This document shows positions 18,961-27,213 of a stretch of DNA of 64,000 nucleotides, piece by piece. Source of the stretch: Caulobacter henricii (GTDB lineage Bacteria; Pseudomonadota; Alphaproteobacteria; Caulobacterales; Caulobacteraceae). The first letter of the stretch is position 1. Each line of letters starts with the position of its first letter. A model generated the notes under the pieces. That model saw nothing but the letters and a program-made list of their open reading frames with translations, had not been told where the DNA came from and did no database searches. A program made the position numbers and the translations under genes. Location: NCBI RefSeq assembly GCF_001414055.1, contig NZ_CP013002.1, positions 1,798,001 through 1,862,000 of the forward strand, written 5' to 3'.

Positions 18961-18992
18961 AAGCCGCCGCCCGCAAGGTCGGCGGCTTTTTT
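18961..18992 (+). terminator. Intrinsic terminator after clpP
   Basis: AAGCCGCCG (18961-18969) pairs with CGGCGGCTT (18980-18988), and the run of T extends to 18992. The convergent cicA gene ends 9 bp further on; the hairpin has no U tract in the opposite direction. Confidence 0.92.
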
Positions 18993-19000
18993 GCACCGGC

Positions 19001-19612
19001 CTAGATCGGCCTGCCGCGAAAGACGCGATAGCCACGCTCATCGGCGATGGCCAGCATCTCGGTATCTCCGGAGGTGTCGCCATAGGCGGCGGTCAGCCGA
19101 ACCTCTTCGCCAAACAGTTCCTTCAGTCGGACAACCTTTTCCCGGGCGCGGCAGTTTGGTCCGGCCAGGACGCCAAGGGCGCAATCATCTGGACCGAAGG
19201 CCAGCCTTGTGCCGATCAGAACGTCGGCGCCAAGGCCTCGGGCGAAGGGTGCGACCGTGATGTCGGGAGACGCGGTGACGATCACCATCTTGGCGCCCTT
19301 GGCCCGCCAGCGCCGCCAAACCGCAAGAGCGTCGGGCCGAAACAGGGAAGGGGCGTAGAGCTCAGCAAAGGCGCGTGCGTCTGATTCCAGCTCGGTCTGG
19401 GTTGCGCCTTTCAGGAACTCCCGAACGGCCGCAGCCTTGAGCTTGCCGCGATTGCGATTGAACGCGTAGCCCAAGAGAGCTGGCGACAGGCGGACAATTC
19501 CGAGTGTCCAGCGCGCGGGCCCGGCGCGCCATTTCAGAAAGGCGTTGAAGCTGTCGCGAACGGTCAGGGTGCCATCGAAGTCAAAGGCCACCAGCGCCGG
19601 GGCGTCAGTCAT
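19001..19612 (-). CDS. cicA: HAD superfamily phosphatase-like protein CicA
   Basis: 203 residues from the ATG at 19610-19612; in-frame ATGs up to 19672 allow a longer N terminus and the ribosome sites do not decide. HAD motif I is FDFDGTLTVRDSF, motif II VIVTASPD, and motif III/IV AYGDTSGDTEM, placing it in the HAD-IB group near phosphoserine phosphatase. The position between clpP and clpX on the opposite strand is the one described for cicA of Caulobacter crescentus, a phosphotransferase-superfamily gene whose dosage affects growth and cell shape (established knowledge from memory). It is divergent from clpX with a palindrome in between. Confidence 0.82.
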   Translation of the reverse strand: MTDAPALVAFDFDGTLTVRDSFNAFLKWRAGPARWTLGIVRLSPALLGYAFNRNRGKLKAAAVREFLKGATQTELESDARAFAELYAPSLFRPDALAVWRRWRAKGAKMVIVTASPDITVAPFARGLGADVLIGTRLAFGPDDCALGVLAGPNCRAREKVVRLKELFGEEVRLTAAYGDTSGDTEMLAIADERGYRVFRGRPI

Positions 19613-19803
19613 TTCCCCTGTCATCGGCATCGAGGCCGTAAGGCCTTTGGACATCAATGAGCGCTTCGCCATTCTACTCCACGCGCGCCTGGCGCGTCCC
19701 GTTCATCAAGCGGTTGTTCGAACACGATTCCCGGCTGCGCTCTAAACGCTTCCGCGCCCTCGAACGCTATCGGAATAGCCCTGTCGTTGTGTCTACGACC
19801 TTG

Positions 19804-19832
19804 GTAACCATTTTAGACTCTAAGATCGTTAC
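19804..19832. promoter_or_regulatory. 29-bp near-perfect palindrome centred on a GANTC site (cicA-clpX intergenic)
   Basis: The dyad runs from GTAAC (19804-19808) to GTTAC (19828-19832), with 12 of 14 base pairs matching. The central TTAGACTCTAA contains GACTC (19816-19820), the CcrM methylation sequence, exactly at the symmetry centre. It is 187 bp upstream of clpX and 192 bp upstream of cicA, so it could control either or both. The rest of the 406-bp gap shows no gene. Confidence 0.6.
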
Positions 19833-20018
19833 AGGGTACGGCGCATTGACGGGTTGGGCGGCCGAAAAAGCCTCCAAGGCTTGTGAACTGCGGCCGGATC
19901 GGGGAATGTCAAGGATTAGACAACTCCCGGCCTGTAAGCTGTCGCTTCGGTGGCGGCATGTGAGCCAGGAGCGGGCGTCACGGCAGTGGCCGTCGCCGCC
20001 ATAGCGTGAGAAGCGACC

Positions 20019-21281
20019 ATGACGAAAGCCGCGAGCGGCGATACCAAGAGCACTCTGTATTGTTCTTTCTGCGGAAAGAGCCAGCATGAGGTGCGTAAGC
20101 TCATCGCGGGACCGACGGTGTTCATTTGCGATGAATGCGTTGAGCTCTGCATGGACATCATTCGCGAAGAGCACAAAATAGCCTTCGTGAAGTCAAAGGA
20201 CGGCGTTCCGACGCCGCGTGAAATCTGCGAAGTCCTGGACGATTACGTTATTGGACAGGGGCACGCCAAGAAGGTGCTCGCCGTAGCGGTGCACAATCAC
20301 TACAAGCGTCTGAACCATGCGTCGAAGAACAATGACGTTGAACTGGCCAAGTCCAACATTCTTCTGGTCGGCCCGACCGGTACCGGCAAGACCTTGCTGG
20401 CCCAGACCCTGGCCCGAATCATCGACGTCCCCTTCACCATGGCCGACGCCACGACCCTGACCGAAGCCGGTTATGTGGGTGAAGATGTCGAAAACATCGT
20501 GCTCAAGCTCCTGCAGGCGGCCGACTACAACGTCGAGCGTGCCCAACGGGGCATCGTCTACATCGATGAAATCGACAAGATCAGCCGCAAGTCCGACAAT
20601 CCGTCGATCACCCGTGACGTCTCGGGGGAGGGCGTGCAGCAGGCTCTGCTGAAGATCATGGAAGGCACCGTCGCCTCCGTGCCGCCCCAGGGCGGGCGAA
20701 AGCATCCCCAGCAGGAGTTCCTGCAGGTGGACACCACGAACATCCTGTTCATCTGTGGCGGGGCGTTCGCCGGCTTGGAGCGCATTATCTCGGCGCGGGG
20801 CCAAGGTAAGTCGATTGGCTTTGGTGCCAAAGTCGCAGATCCGGAAGAGCGCCGTACCGGCGAAATCCTGCGCGGCGTCGAGCCGGATGACCTCCAGCGC
20901 TTCGGCCTGATCCCGGAGTTCATCGGGCGCCTTCCTGTGGTCGCCACCCTTGAAGACCTGGATGAGATCGCTCTGGTCAAGATTCTGACCGAGCCTAAAA
21001 ACGCCTTCGTCAAACAGTACCAGCGACTGTTCGAGATGGAGAATATCGGTCTGACCTTCACTGAGGATGCGCTTCACGGGGTCGCGACCAAGGCGATCGC
21101 CCGCAAGACAGGTGCGCGGGGCCTCCGTTCCATCATGGAGGGGATCTTGCTCGAGACCATGTTCGAATTGCCCAACTATGAGGGCGTCGAGGAGGTTGTG
21201 GTCAATGCAGAGGTCGTTGAAGGCCGTGCCCAGCCTCTGCTGATCTATGCCGAGAAGAAGGGTGGCGCTGCGTCAGCCTGA
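20019..21281 (+). CDS. clpX: ATP-dependent Clp protease ATPase subunit
   Basis: 420-residue AAA+ unfoldase. The N-terminal zinc-binding domain has Cys15, Cys18, Cys37 and Cys40 (CSFCGKS, CDEC). Walker A is GPTGTGKT and Walker [10 protein letters not shown]. The pore loop GYVGEDVEN is intact, and IGFGAKV is the ClpP-contacting IGF loop. It recognises tagged substrates such as SsrA-tagged peptides and cell-cycle regulators and threads them into ClpP. Start ATG at 20019. Confidence 0.97.
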   Translation: MTKAASGDTKSTLYCSFCGKSQHEVRKLIAGPTVFICDECVELCMDIIREEHKIAFVKSKDGVPTPREICEVLDDYVIGQGHAKKVLAVAVHNHYKRLNHASKNNDVELAKSNILLVGPTGTGKTLLAQTLARIIDVPFTMADATTLTEAGYVGEDVENIVLKLLQAADYNVERAQRGIVYIDEIDKISRKSDNPSITRDVSGEGVQQALLKIMEGTVASVPPQGGRKHPQQEFLQVDTTNILFICGGAFAGLERIISARGQGKSIGFGAKVADPEERRTGEILRGVEPDDLQRFGLIPEFIGRLPVVATLEDLDEIALVKILTEPKNAFVKQYQRLFEMENIGLTFTEDALHGVATKAIARKTGARGLRSIMEGILLETMFELPNYEGVEEVVVNAEVVEGRAQPLLIYAEKKGGAASA

Positions 21282-21304
21282 CGCTCGCCTCCAATCCAGT
21301 GATC

Positions 21305-21333
21305 AAGGCGCGCTCCCAGGAGCGCGCCTTTTT
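21305..21333 (+). terminator. Intrinsic terminator after clpX
   Basis: AAGGCGCGCTCC (21305-21316) and GGAGCGCGCCTT (21319-21330) form a perfect 12-bp stem, followed by a T tract to 21333. Confidence 0.92.
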
Positions 21334-21523
21334 CGTGAGTCGCGGCGGCTATTCGGCCGGGCCCGACCCAATCTGCATTAGCGACCTGTGAGAGTGGTCA
21401 AGTCGTTCCAGCTCAGCTGATCCCTGATTCAGGAACGAATTTGCGCAATAGAACCCTTTGGGGGCATATCCCCTTCAGCTTGGCGACTAATGCGCGACTC
21501 GTCGCCGCTATCAGGCGACTCGG

Positions 21524-21555
21524 CTTGAACGCAGTTGCGAAACGTCCACATAAAT
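21524..21555 (+). promoter_or_regulatory. lon: Candidate heat-shock (sigma-32) promoter of lon
   Basis: CTTGAA at 21524-21529 and CCACATAAAT at 21546-21555 are separated by 16 bp, close to the sigma-32 pattern (CTTGAAA / CCCCAT-T). It is about 120 bp upstream of lon. Three GACTC (GANTC) sites flank it at 21496-21500, 21517-21521 and 21595-21599. The remaining 21334-21495 shows nothing recognisable. Confidence 0.5.
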
Positions 21556-21672
21556 AGGGACCATTCCGTCCAGTCCCGGACGGACGGACCGAGCGACTCA
21601 GGCGCATCGTCTGAATAACGCCGGCCCGCATGGCCGAGCGCGAATGTCGCGACGGCCGGGAGTAAGAGCATC

Positions 21673-24072
21673 ATGTCTGAACTTCGTACGCTTCCAGTCT
21701 TGCCACTTCGGGATATCGTTGTTTTCCCACACATGGTGGTGCCGCTCTTTGTCGGGCGCGACAAATCTGTCCGCGCCCTTGAAGAGGTAATGCGCGGCGA
21801 CAAGCAAATTCTCCTGGTCACCCAGAAGAACTCTGCAGACGATGATCCGTCGCCGACGGACATTTATGACGTTGGGGTCCTGGCCACCGTTCTTCAGTTG
21901 CTGAAGCTGCCTGACGGCACCGTGAAGGTTCTGGTCGAGGGCAAGGGACGGGCCGCCGTGGTCAAGTTCACGGAACAGGAGTCGTTCTACGAGGCCCAAA
22001 TAGGTGAGGTTAGCGAAGACGAAGGCGCTGGCCCCGAGGTCGAGGCCCTGTCGCGGGCTGTGGTCGAGCAGTTTGAAAACTACGTCAAGCTCAACAAGAA
22101 GGTGCCTCCGGAGGCCCTGGCTTCGATCCCGCAAATCGCGGAGCCCGGCAAGCTGGCGGACAGCATCGCTGCCCATCTCTCCGTCAAGATTGGCGACAAG
22201 CAGAGCTTGCTGGAAATCTTCGACATCGTGAAGCGGCTTGAAAAGGTCTTCGCCCTGATGGAAGGCGAGATCAGCGTCCTTCAGGTTGAGAAGAAGATCC
22301 GCTCGCGCGTCAAGCGTCAGATGGAAAAGACACAGCGTGAGTACTACCTCAACGAACAAATGAAGGCGATCCAGCGCGAGCTGGGCGATCCCGACGACCA
22401 GCGGGACGAGCTGATTGATCTCGAAAAGCGGATCAAGAAGACCCGTCTGTCGAAAGAAGCCCGGACCAAGGCCGAGAGCGAGCTCAAGAAGCTTCGCAAC
22501 ATGAGTCCGATGTCAGCGGAAAGCACGGTTGTTCGCAACTATCTCGACTGGATGCTGTCGATCCCCTGGGGCAAGGCCAAGACCAAGAAGATTGACCTCA
22601 ATGAAGCCGAGGAGATCCTCGACGCGGATCACTATGGGCTGGAGAAGGTCAAGGAGCGCATCCTTGAATTTCTCGCCGTCCAGGCCCGCACAAACTCGCT
22701 GAAGGGCCCCATCCTTTGCCTCGTTGGCCCCCCCGGGGTCGGCAAGACCTCCTTGGGCAAGTCCCTGGCCAAGGCCACGGGGCGCGAGTTTGTTCGCATG
22801 AGCCTGGGTGGGGTTCGCGACGAAGCCGAGATCCGCGGTCACCGGCGGACCTATATCGGCTCGATGCCCGGCAAGGTCATTCAGTCGATGAAGAAGGCCA
22901 AGACGACCAACGCCTTCGTGCTACTCGACGAAATCGACAAGATGGGCAGCGACTACCGGGGTGATCCGGCTTCAGCACTGCTGGAAGTCCTGGATCCGGC
23001 CCAAAATTCGGCCTTTGGCGACCACTATCTGGAGGTGGATTACGATCTCAGCCAGGTGATGTTCGTCACGACGGCCAATAGCCTCAACATGCCCCAGCCT
23101 CTGCTGGATCGCATGGAGATCATCCGGATCGCCGGCTATACCGAGGATGAGAAACTTGAGATCGCCAAGCGCCATATCCTGCCCAAACTGACCAAGGATC
23201 ATGGTCTGAAGCCGGCTGAGTTCGTGGTTCCGGAAAAGGCGATCCGTGATCTGATCCGCTACTACACACGGGAAGCCGGTGTGCGGTCGCTTGAGCGCGA
23301 GCTTGGCGCACTGGCGCGCAAGACGGTCCGTGACCTCTCCCGCGAAAAGGTGGCATCGATCACGATCGATGATGAGCGTCTGGCCAAGTACGCCGGCGTC
23401 AAGAAGTACCGCTATGGCGAAACCGACGAAGTTGATCAGGTCGGAATCGTGACCGGTCTGGCCTGGACGGAGTTTGGTGGCGACATCCTGACGATCGAAG
23501 CCGTGAAGATGCCCGGCAAGGGCCGCATGACGGTGACCGGCAATCTCAAGGACGTCATGAAGGAGTCGATTTCGGCCGCTCAGTCCTATGTGCGGTCTCG
23601 GGCTCTGCACTTTGGCGTAAAGCCGCCGATCTTTGAAAAGACGGATGTGCACATCCACGTGCCCGATGGGGCCACGCCCAAGGATGGTCCTTCCGCAGGT
23701 GCCGCCATGGCCGTCGCCATGGTGTCCGTACTAACGGGAATTCCGATCCGCAAGGATATCGCCATGACTGGTGAGATCACCCTGCGGGGGCGGATTACGG
23801 CCATCGGCGGGCTCAAGGAAAAGCTCCTTGCGGCTCTGCGTTCGGGCGTGAAGACGGTCCTGATCCCTCAGGAGAACGAGAAGGATCTGGTCGATGTCCC
23901 GCAGTCCGTCAAAGACGGTCTGGAGATCATTCCGGTCTCGACTGCCGATGAAGTTCTCAAACACGCCCTTACAGGTCCGCTGACGCCGATTGAATGGAAT
24001 GAAGCGGATGAGCCAATTGCTGCAAGTGCGAAGGCGGATGAGGGCGAGGTTGACGCCATTTTGACTCACTGA
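21673..24072 (+). CDS. lon: ATP-dependent protease La
   Basis: 799 residues. The N-terminal substrate domain begins LPVLPLRDIVVFPHMVVPL. The AAA+ module has Walker A GPPGVGKT and Walker B VLLDEIDKM. The protease domain has Ser674 (KDGPSAGAAM) with Lys717 (GGLKEKLLAAL), the expected 43-residue spacing of the dyad. Lon removes misfolded proteins and, in Caulobacter, regulators such as DnaA, SciP and CcrM (established knowledge). Upstream sequence suggests heat-shock control. Confidence 0.97.
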   Translation: MSELRTLPVLPLRDIVVFPHMVVPLFVGRDKSVRALEEVMRGDKQILLVTQKNSADDDPSPTDIYDVGVLATVLQLLKLPDGTVKVLVEGKGRAAVVKFTEQESFYEAQIGEVSEDEGAGPEVEALSRAVVEQFENYVKLNKKVPPEALASIPQIAEPGKLADSIAAHLSVKIGDKQSLLEIFDIVKRLEKVFALMEGEISVLQVEKKIRSRVKRQMEKTQREYYLNEQMKAIQRELGDPDDQRDELIDLEKRIKKTRLSKEARTKAESELKKLRNMSPMSAESTVVRNYLDWMLSIPWGKAKTKKIDLNEAEEILDADHYGLEKVKERILEFLAVQARTNSLKGPILCLVGPPGVGKTSLGKSLAKATGREFVRMSLGGVRDEAEIRGHRRTYIGSMPGKVIQSMKKAKTTNAFVLLDEIDKMGSDYRGDPASALLEVLDPAQNSAFGDHYLEVDYDLSQVMFVTTANSLNMPQPLLDRMEIIRIAGYTEDEKLEIAKRHILPKLTKDHGLKPAEFVVPEKAIRDLIRYYTREAGVRSLERELGALARKTVRDLSREKVASITIDDERLAKYAGVKKYRYGETDEVDQVGIVTGLAWTEFGGDILTIEAVKMPGKGRMTVTGNLKDVMKESISAAQSYVRSRALHFGVKPPIFEKTDVHIHVPDGATPKDGPSAGAAMAVAMVSVLTGIPIRKDIAMTGEITLRGRITAIGGLKEKLLAALRSGVKTVLIPQENEKDLVDVPQSVKDGLEIIPVSTADEVLKHALTGPLTPIEWNEADEPIAASAKADEGEVDAILTH

Positions 24073-24097
24073 ATGTAAGTTATTGTTGATAAGTTGA

Positions 24098-24130
24098 GCG
24101 GCGCGGGACTTTGCCGCGCCGCCTTCATTT
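24098..24130 (+). terminator. Probable terminator after lon
   Basis: GCGGCGCGG (24098-24106) pairs with CCGCGCCGC (24114-24122), and TTCATTT follows as a weak U tract that also overlaps the hup -35 box. Confidence 0.6.
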
Positions 24131-24156
24131 GACGGGGCATTTTCCGCCGCCATAAT
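24129..24156 (+). promoter_or_regulatory. hup: Housekeeping promoter of the HU gene
   Basis: TTGACG (24129-24134), a 16-bp spacer and CATAAT (24151-24156) make one of the best sigma-70-type matches in the window, about 65 bp upstream of the HU start. Confidence 0.6.
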
Positions 24157-24221
24157 CCCGGCCGAGCGAAGTGGCGTAGGCTTTTGCGAAGCGCCGCCGC
24201 TTTATTGGCTGGGAGAAAAAC

Positions 24222-24500
24222 ATGACCACAAAAGCCGAACTCGTCACGGCGATCGCCGAGAAGGCGGGCATCAATAAAAACCAGGCCAAGGACGCCCTGG
24301 AAGCCTTCATCGAAACCGTCACCGACTCTCTGAAGTCAGGCCATGACGTTCGCCTGGTCGGCTTTGGCACATTCAAGGCCGTCGCCCGGGCGGCGGGCAC
24401 TGCCCGCAATCCGCGGACCGGTGAAACGGTCAACCGTCCGGCTTCGAAGACGGCGCGGTTCCAGGTCGGCGAAGGCTTGAAGACCACATTGAACGGCTAA
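24222..24500 (+). CDS. hup: HU family DNA-binding protein
   Basis: 92 residues, the normal HU length. An N-terminal helical body (MTTKAELVTAIAEKAGINK) is followed by the DNA-embracing arm with GFGTFKAVARAAGTARNPRTGE and a basic end. HU bends DNA and compacts the nucleoid; it lies next to lon, as in many proteobacteria. IHF is less likely because the body matches the HU type, but the two are close. Confidence 0.92.
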   Translation: MTTKAELVTAIAEKAGINKNQAKDALEAFIETVTDSLKSGHDVRLVGFGTFKAVARAAGTARNPRTGETVNRPASKTARFQVGEGLKTTLNG

Positions 24501-24519
24501 AGCGGTCTGTGAAATTACA

Positions 24520-24552
24520 GGGCGGTGCGTCACTTGGCGGACCGCCCTTTTT
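24520..24552 (+). terminator. Intrinsic terminator after HU gene
   Basis: GGGCGGT (24520-24526) pairs with ACCGCCC (24541-24547), followed by T5. Confidence 0.85.
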
Positions 24553-24609
24553 GTTGGCGCTTTGCAGCGGCGCTACTGACGGCTAGAAGGCCGCTTCGGC
24601 ATCTCTAGA

Positions 24610-24684
24610 GGGCGGTTAGCTCAGCGGTAGAGCGTCTCGTTTACACCGAGAGGGTCGGGGGTTCGATCCCCTCACCGCCCACCA
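24610..24684 (+). tRNA. tRNA-Val (anticodon UAC)
   Basis: Acceptor stem GGGCGGT/ACCGCCC, D arm GCTCAGCGGTAGAGC, anticodon arm TCTCG-TTTACAC-CGAGA with anticodon TAC, T arm GGGGGTTCGATCCCCT, and encoded ACCA. A cluster of accessory genes starts right after it. Confidence 0.95.
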
Positions 24685-24696
24685 GAATGTCTTGGT

Positions 24697-25950
24697 TCAC
24701 GTCAGCAGGCCCTCTAACAGGGTTGCGGCGGATCGCTGGTCCTGATCGGCCCTGATTGCTTCGCCAAGGGCTGCGGCGGCCTGGCGATAGCGGCTATCCT
24801 CCAGCAGCTCCGCAAGTGCTGCCGTGATCGGCTCAATACCAGCGTCGGGTGCCAGACGCAGCCCGGCACCGCGGGCCGAGACACGTGCTGCATTGTCAAG
24901 CTGGTCACGTCCCATCGGCAGGCAGAGCAAGGGTACGCCCGCCATCAGCGGCCTAAGGGTCGAGCCATGGCCCGCGTGAGTCACGAAAACCGCCGCTTGC
25001 TTCAGCAGATCGGCATGGGACGCGCTGCGGACGACCGTTACATTGTCCGGGTGAGAGAACTCTGCGGGGTCCAGGGTGGGGCCGGTCGTTACCAGGCCGC
25101 GCACCGGGAGTCGGCCCAAGGCGGCTATTACATTGGTCAGAGCGGCTTCTTGCGCTTGATAGAGGCTTGAAAAGGAGACTAGCACCAGAGGAGCCGTCCC
25201 GGCCGGGACCGCCTCAAGTTCGATCCAGGCCGGATCAGCGAGGTAGGGGCCTGCATAGGCAAAGGGCTTTGGGAGCGGGTCCGGCCCGAAGTCAAAAGCG
25301 CGGCTGCTGGCAATCAGGATCAGACTCGCTGCGTCAAGTTGCGCAAACAGATCGTTCAGGCCCTCTAGGCCGAGGTGGCTACGCGCCGCATTGAGTTCCT
25401 CCAGCCCGACCTGAAAGAAGCCCCGGCTCATCTGGGTCACCATGGCGTGCATGGCCCGTTCGTCGTCCGAGTTGGCCGGTAGCATGCCTGCACCAAACGG
25501 AGGGACGCCGGGCAGGGTAGGGAGCGACCAGATGTTGGCAGCGAACAGGGCCAGCGGCAGGTTGCGCGCCTCAGCAGCGGCCATAACGCCTAAAAGCAGT
25601 TCCTGGGTGACCACGGCATCCGGCCTGAAGGTGTCGATGGCCGACAAGGTGTCCTCTGCATAGGCCTGGGCCGGGCCGGCCATGACCCGTTCGATCAACC
25701 GGTGAATGACCTCCAGAGGATTGTCGGCTTCATGATCCTTCAGGCGATCATCCTCGCGTCGTTTTCCAGTTTGGTTCGGCGCCTTGGTCCAGGGCAGGAA
25801 GTGCAGGCCCAGGGCGGCTGCGTCTGACGCATTGCAGATGTCGCTCAGGATCAAGACGCTGTGGCCGCGGTCTTTGAGTTCCAGTGCTGCGAGCAGCATG
25901 GGTTGGACGTGTCCGCCGCCTTCCCAGGTCGTGAATAGATATCGCGGCAT
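24697..25950 (-). CDS. UGT/MGT-type glycosyltransferase (GT1 family)
   Basis: 417 residues from the ATG at 25948-25950, which has GAGGA 5 nt upstream; a longer frame reaches 25974. The GT-B fold begins PRYLFTTWEGGGHVQPML. The C-terminal donor-site stretch VTHAGHGSTLRPLMAGVPLL, followed by LPMGRDQLDNAARV, is the signature of the UDP-glycosyltransferase/macrolide glycosyltransferase group. Such enzymes glycosylate small molecules, lipids or carotenoids; the acceptor cannot be told. It reads towards tRNA-Val and is divergent from the SPFH operon, sharing a 100-bp intergenic region. Confidence 0.85.
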   Translation of the reverse strand: MPRYLFTTWEGGGHVQPMLLAALELKDRGHSVLILSDICNASDAAALGLHFLPWTKAPNQTGKRREDDRLKDHEADNPLEVIHRLIERVMAGPAQAYAEDTLSAIDTFRPDAVVTQELLLGVMAAAEARNLPLALFAANIWSLPTLPGVPPFGAGMLPANSDDERAMHAMVTQMSRGFFQVGLEELNAARSHLGLEGLNDLFAQLDAASLILIASSRAFDFGPDPLPKPFAYAGPYLADPAWIELEAVPAGTAPLVLVSFSSLYQAQEAALTNVIAALGRLPVRGLVTTGPTLDPAEFSHPDNVTVVRSASHADLLKQAAVFVTHAGHGSTLRPLMAGVPLLCLPMGRDQLDNAARVSARGAGLRLAPDAGIEPITAALAELLEDSRYRQAAAALGEAIRADQDQRSAATLLEGLLT

Positions 25951-26014
25951 CTCGTCCTCACTCTGTCGGCTCAAGGGCTTACGCGGTCCGGGTTCGCCTT
26001 GCCAATAGCGATCA

Positions 26015-26036
26015 AAGTGATATCACTTGTATATCA
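26015..26036. promoter_or_regulatory. Palindromic operator with tandem half-sites
   Basis: AAGTGATATCACTT (26015-26028) is a perfect 14-bp palindrome, and a further half-site TATATCA (26030-26036) lies 11 bp, one helical turn, from GATATCA (26019-26025). Tandem half-sites spaced this way are typical for ribbon-helix-helix repressors, and one is encoded two genes on (26946-27158). It stands between divergent genes and just before the SPFH ribosome site. Confidence 0.6.
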
Positions 26037-26051
26037 ATTTGGAGAATGGCG

Positions 26052-26942
26052 ATGGACCAGGTGCACACCATCAACAGATCAGTCGAGCGGATCGGAGCCG
26101 GTCGCAGCGGAGGTCTACCACTCCTGTCAATGCCGTTGCTCATTGGCCTAGGGGTCTGGGCCTTTATCAGCGCTGAAACCTATGGGGGTGGCTACAACGC
26201 GCTTGGGGCCATTCTGGTCACCTCGGCCGTTCTGGTTGGTTGCGGCTTCTATTCGCTGCAGCCGAACGAAGCGTCTGTGAATACGCTGTTTGGGGCCTAT
26301 GTCGGAACCGACCGCACAACGGGACTGCGCTGGGTCTTACCCTGGTACGGGCGAAAGAAGATCAGCCTTCGGGTTCGCAACGTCACAAGCGAAATGCTCA
26401 AGGTCAACGACAAGCGCGGCAATCCCATCGAGATCGCTGCCAACATTGTCTGGCGCGTCGCTGACTCGGCTCAGGCTCTGTTCGATGTCGATGACTATGT
26501 CGCCTTCGTGAACATCCAGATTGAGACCGGCCTGCGGGAGGTCGCCTCGCACTACGCCTACGACCATGCCGAAGAGGGGGAGCCTACGCTCAGGGCCGAT
26601 GCAGAGGAAGTTGGCGCCAGGCTGCAGGCTGACCTGCAGGCCCGGATCGCCGTGGCGGGCGTGGCCATCGATGAGGCACATCTGATGCACCTTGCCTATG
26701 CGCCCGAAATCGCCGGCTCGATGTTGAAGCGGCAGCAGGCCGAAGCGGTGCTGTCTGCCCGGCGCACGATCGTAGCCGGGGCCGTAGGGATGGTTGAAAA
26801 CGCCCTCAATCAGCTCAATGAACGTGGCGTCGTTGTCCTGGACGACGAGCGCAAGGCCGCAATGGTGTCCAACCTCCTCGTGGTCCTGTGCGCGGATCGA
26901 GAAGCTCAGCCGGTCGTCAACACCGGCACCCTTTACGGCTAA
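26052..26942 (+). CDS. SPFH/Band 7 domain membrane protein
   Basis: 296 residues from the ATG at 26052, which is 8 nt after GGAG; the ATG at 26046 is too close to that site. Two hydrophobic segments near the N terminus (about residues 23-40 and 47-66) precede an SPFH domain (QPNEASVNTLFGAYVGT, GLRWVLPW, VNDKRGNPIEIAANIVWRV). A long helical region ending ERGVVVLDDERKAAMVSN follows. SPFH proteins (stomatin, flotillin, HflK/C) oligomerise at membranes and organise membrane proteins or proteases. The small DNA-binding gene right behind it suggests an autoregulated pair, a recurrent arrangement in proteobacteria. Confidence 0.85.
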   Translation: MDQVHTINRSVERIGAGRSGGLPLLSMPLLIGLGVWAFISAETYGGGYNALGAILVTSAVLVGCGFYSLQPNEASVNTLFGAYVGTDRTTGLRWVLPWYGRKKISLRVRNVTSEMLKVNDKRGNPIEIAANIVWRVADSAQALFDVDDYVAFVNIQIETGLREVASHYAYDHAEEGEPTLRADAEEVGARLQADLQARIAVAGVAIDEAHLMHLAYAPEIAGSMLKRQQAEAVLSARRTIVAGAVGMVENALNQLNERGVVVLDDERKAAMVSNLLVVLCADREAQPVVNTGTLYG

Positions 26943-26945
26943 GCC

Positions 26946-27158
26946 TTGAAAGCGGTGCCGGAGGAAACGGGTAAGACAGTGCGGCGATCGTTCCTGATGC
27001 GCGTCCGCCCAGACGTGTTGGCCGCCGTCGAGCGCCTTGCAGCAGAAGAACTGCGGAGCGTGAACGCCCAGGTTGAAATGCTGCTGCGGGAAGCTCTTAT
27101 CCGTCGCGGGAGGTCGCTTAAGCTGCCGCCAGGCAGTGAGGAACCCGAGTTGTCGTGA
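26946..27158 (+). CDS. Arc-like ribbon-helix-helix DNA-binding protein
   Basis: Up to 70 residues. The start is uncertain: TTG 26946, GTG 26955 or GTG 26979; the last has GGAGG 14 nt upstream. The core RRSFLMRVRPDVLAAVERLA-(x)-NAQVEMLLREAL is a ribbon-helix-helix fold of the Arc/MetJ type: a short beta strand for DNA contact, then two helices. No toxin-like partner is present. It begins 3 nt after the SPFH stop and most likely represses its own operon through the palindrome at 26015-26036. Confidence 0.8.
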   Translation: MKAVPEETGKTVRRSFLMRVRPDVLAAVERLAAEELRSVNAQVEMLLREALIRRGRSLKLPPGSEEPELS

Positions 27159-27213
27159 AAGCTTTATCGTTCTGAGCACGAATGCGTGGTCGGGGTAACG
27201 ATGAGGATTCGGC

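Noticed and set aside
19657..20004. A 115-codon plus-strand frame before clpX
   Set aside because: It overlaps the divergent cicA-clpX promoter region and the palindrome, has no ribosome site and no recognisable domain.
26946..27158. Antitoxin of a toxin-antitoxin pair
   Set aside because: The fold fits an antitoxin, but the only partner in the operon is a 296-residue SPFH membrane protein; no small toxin frame is present upstream or downstream.
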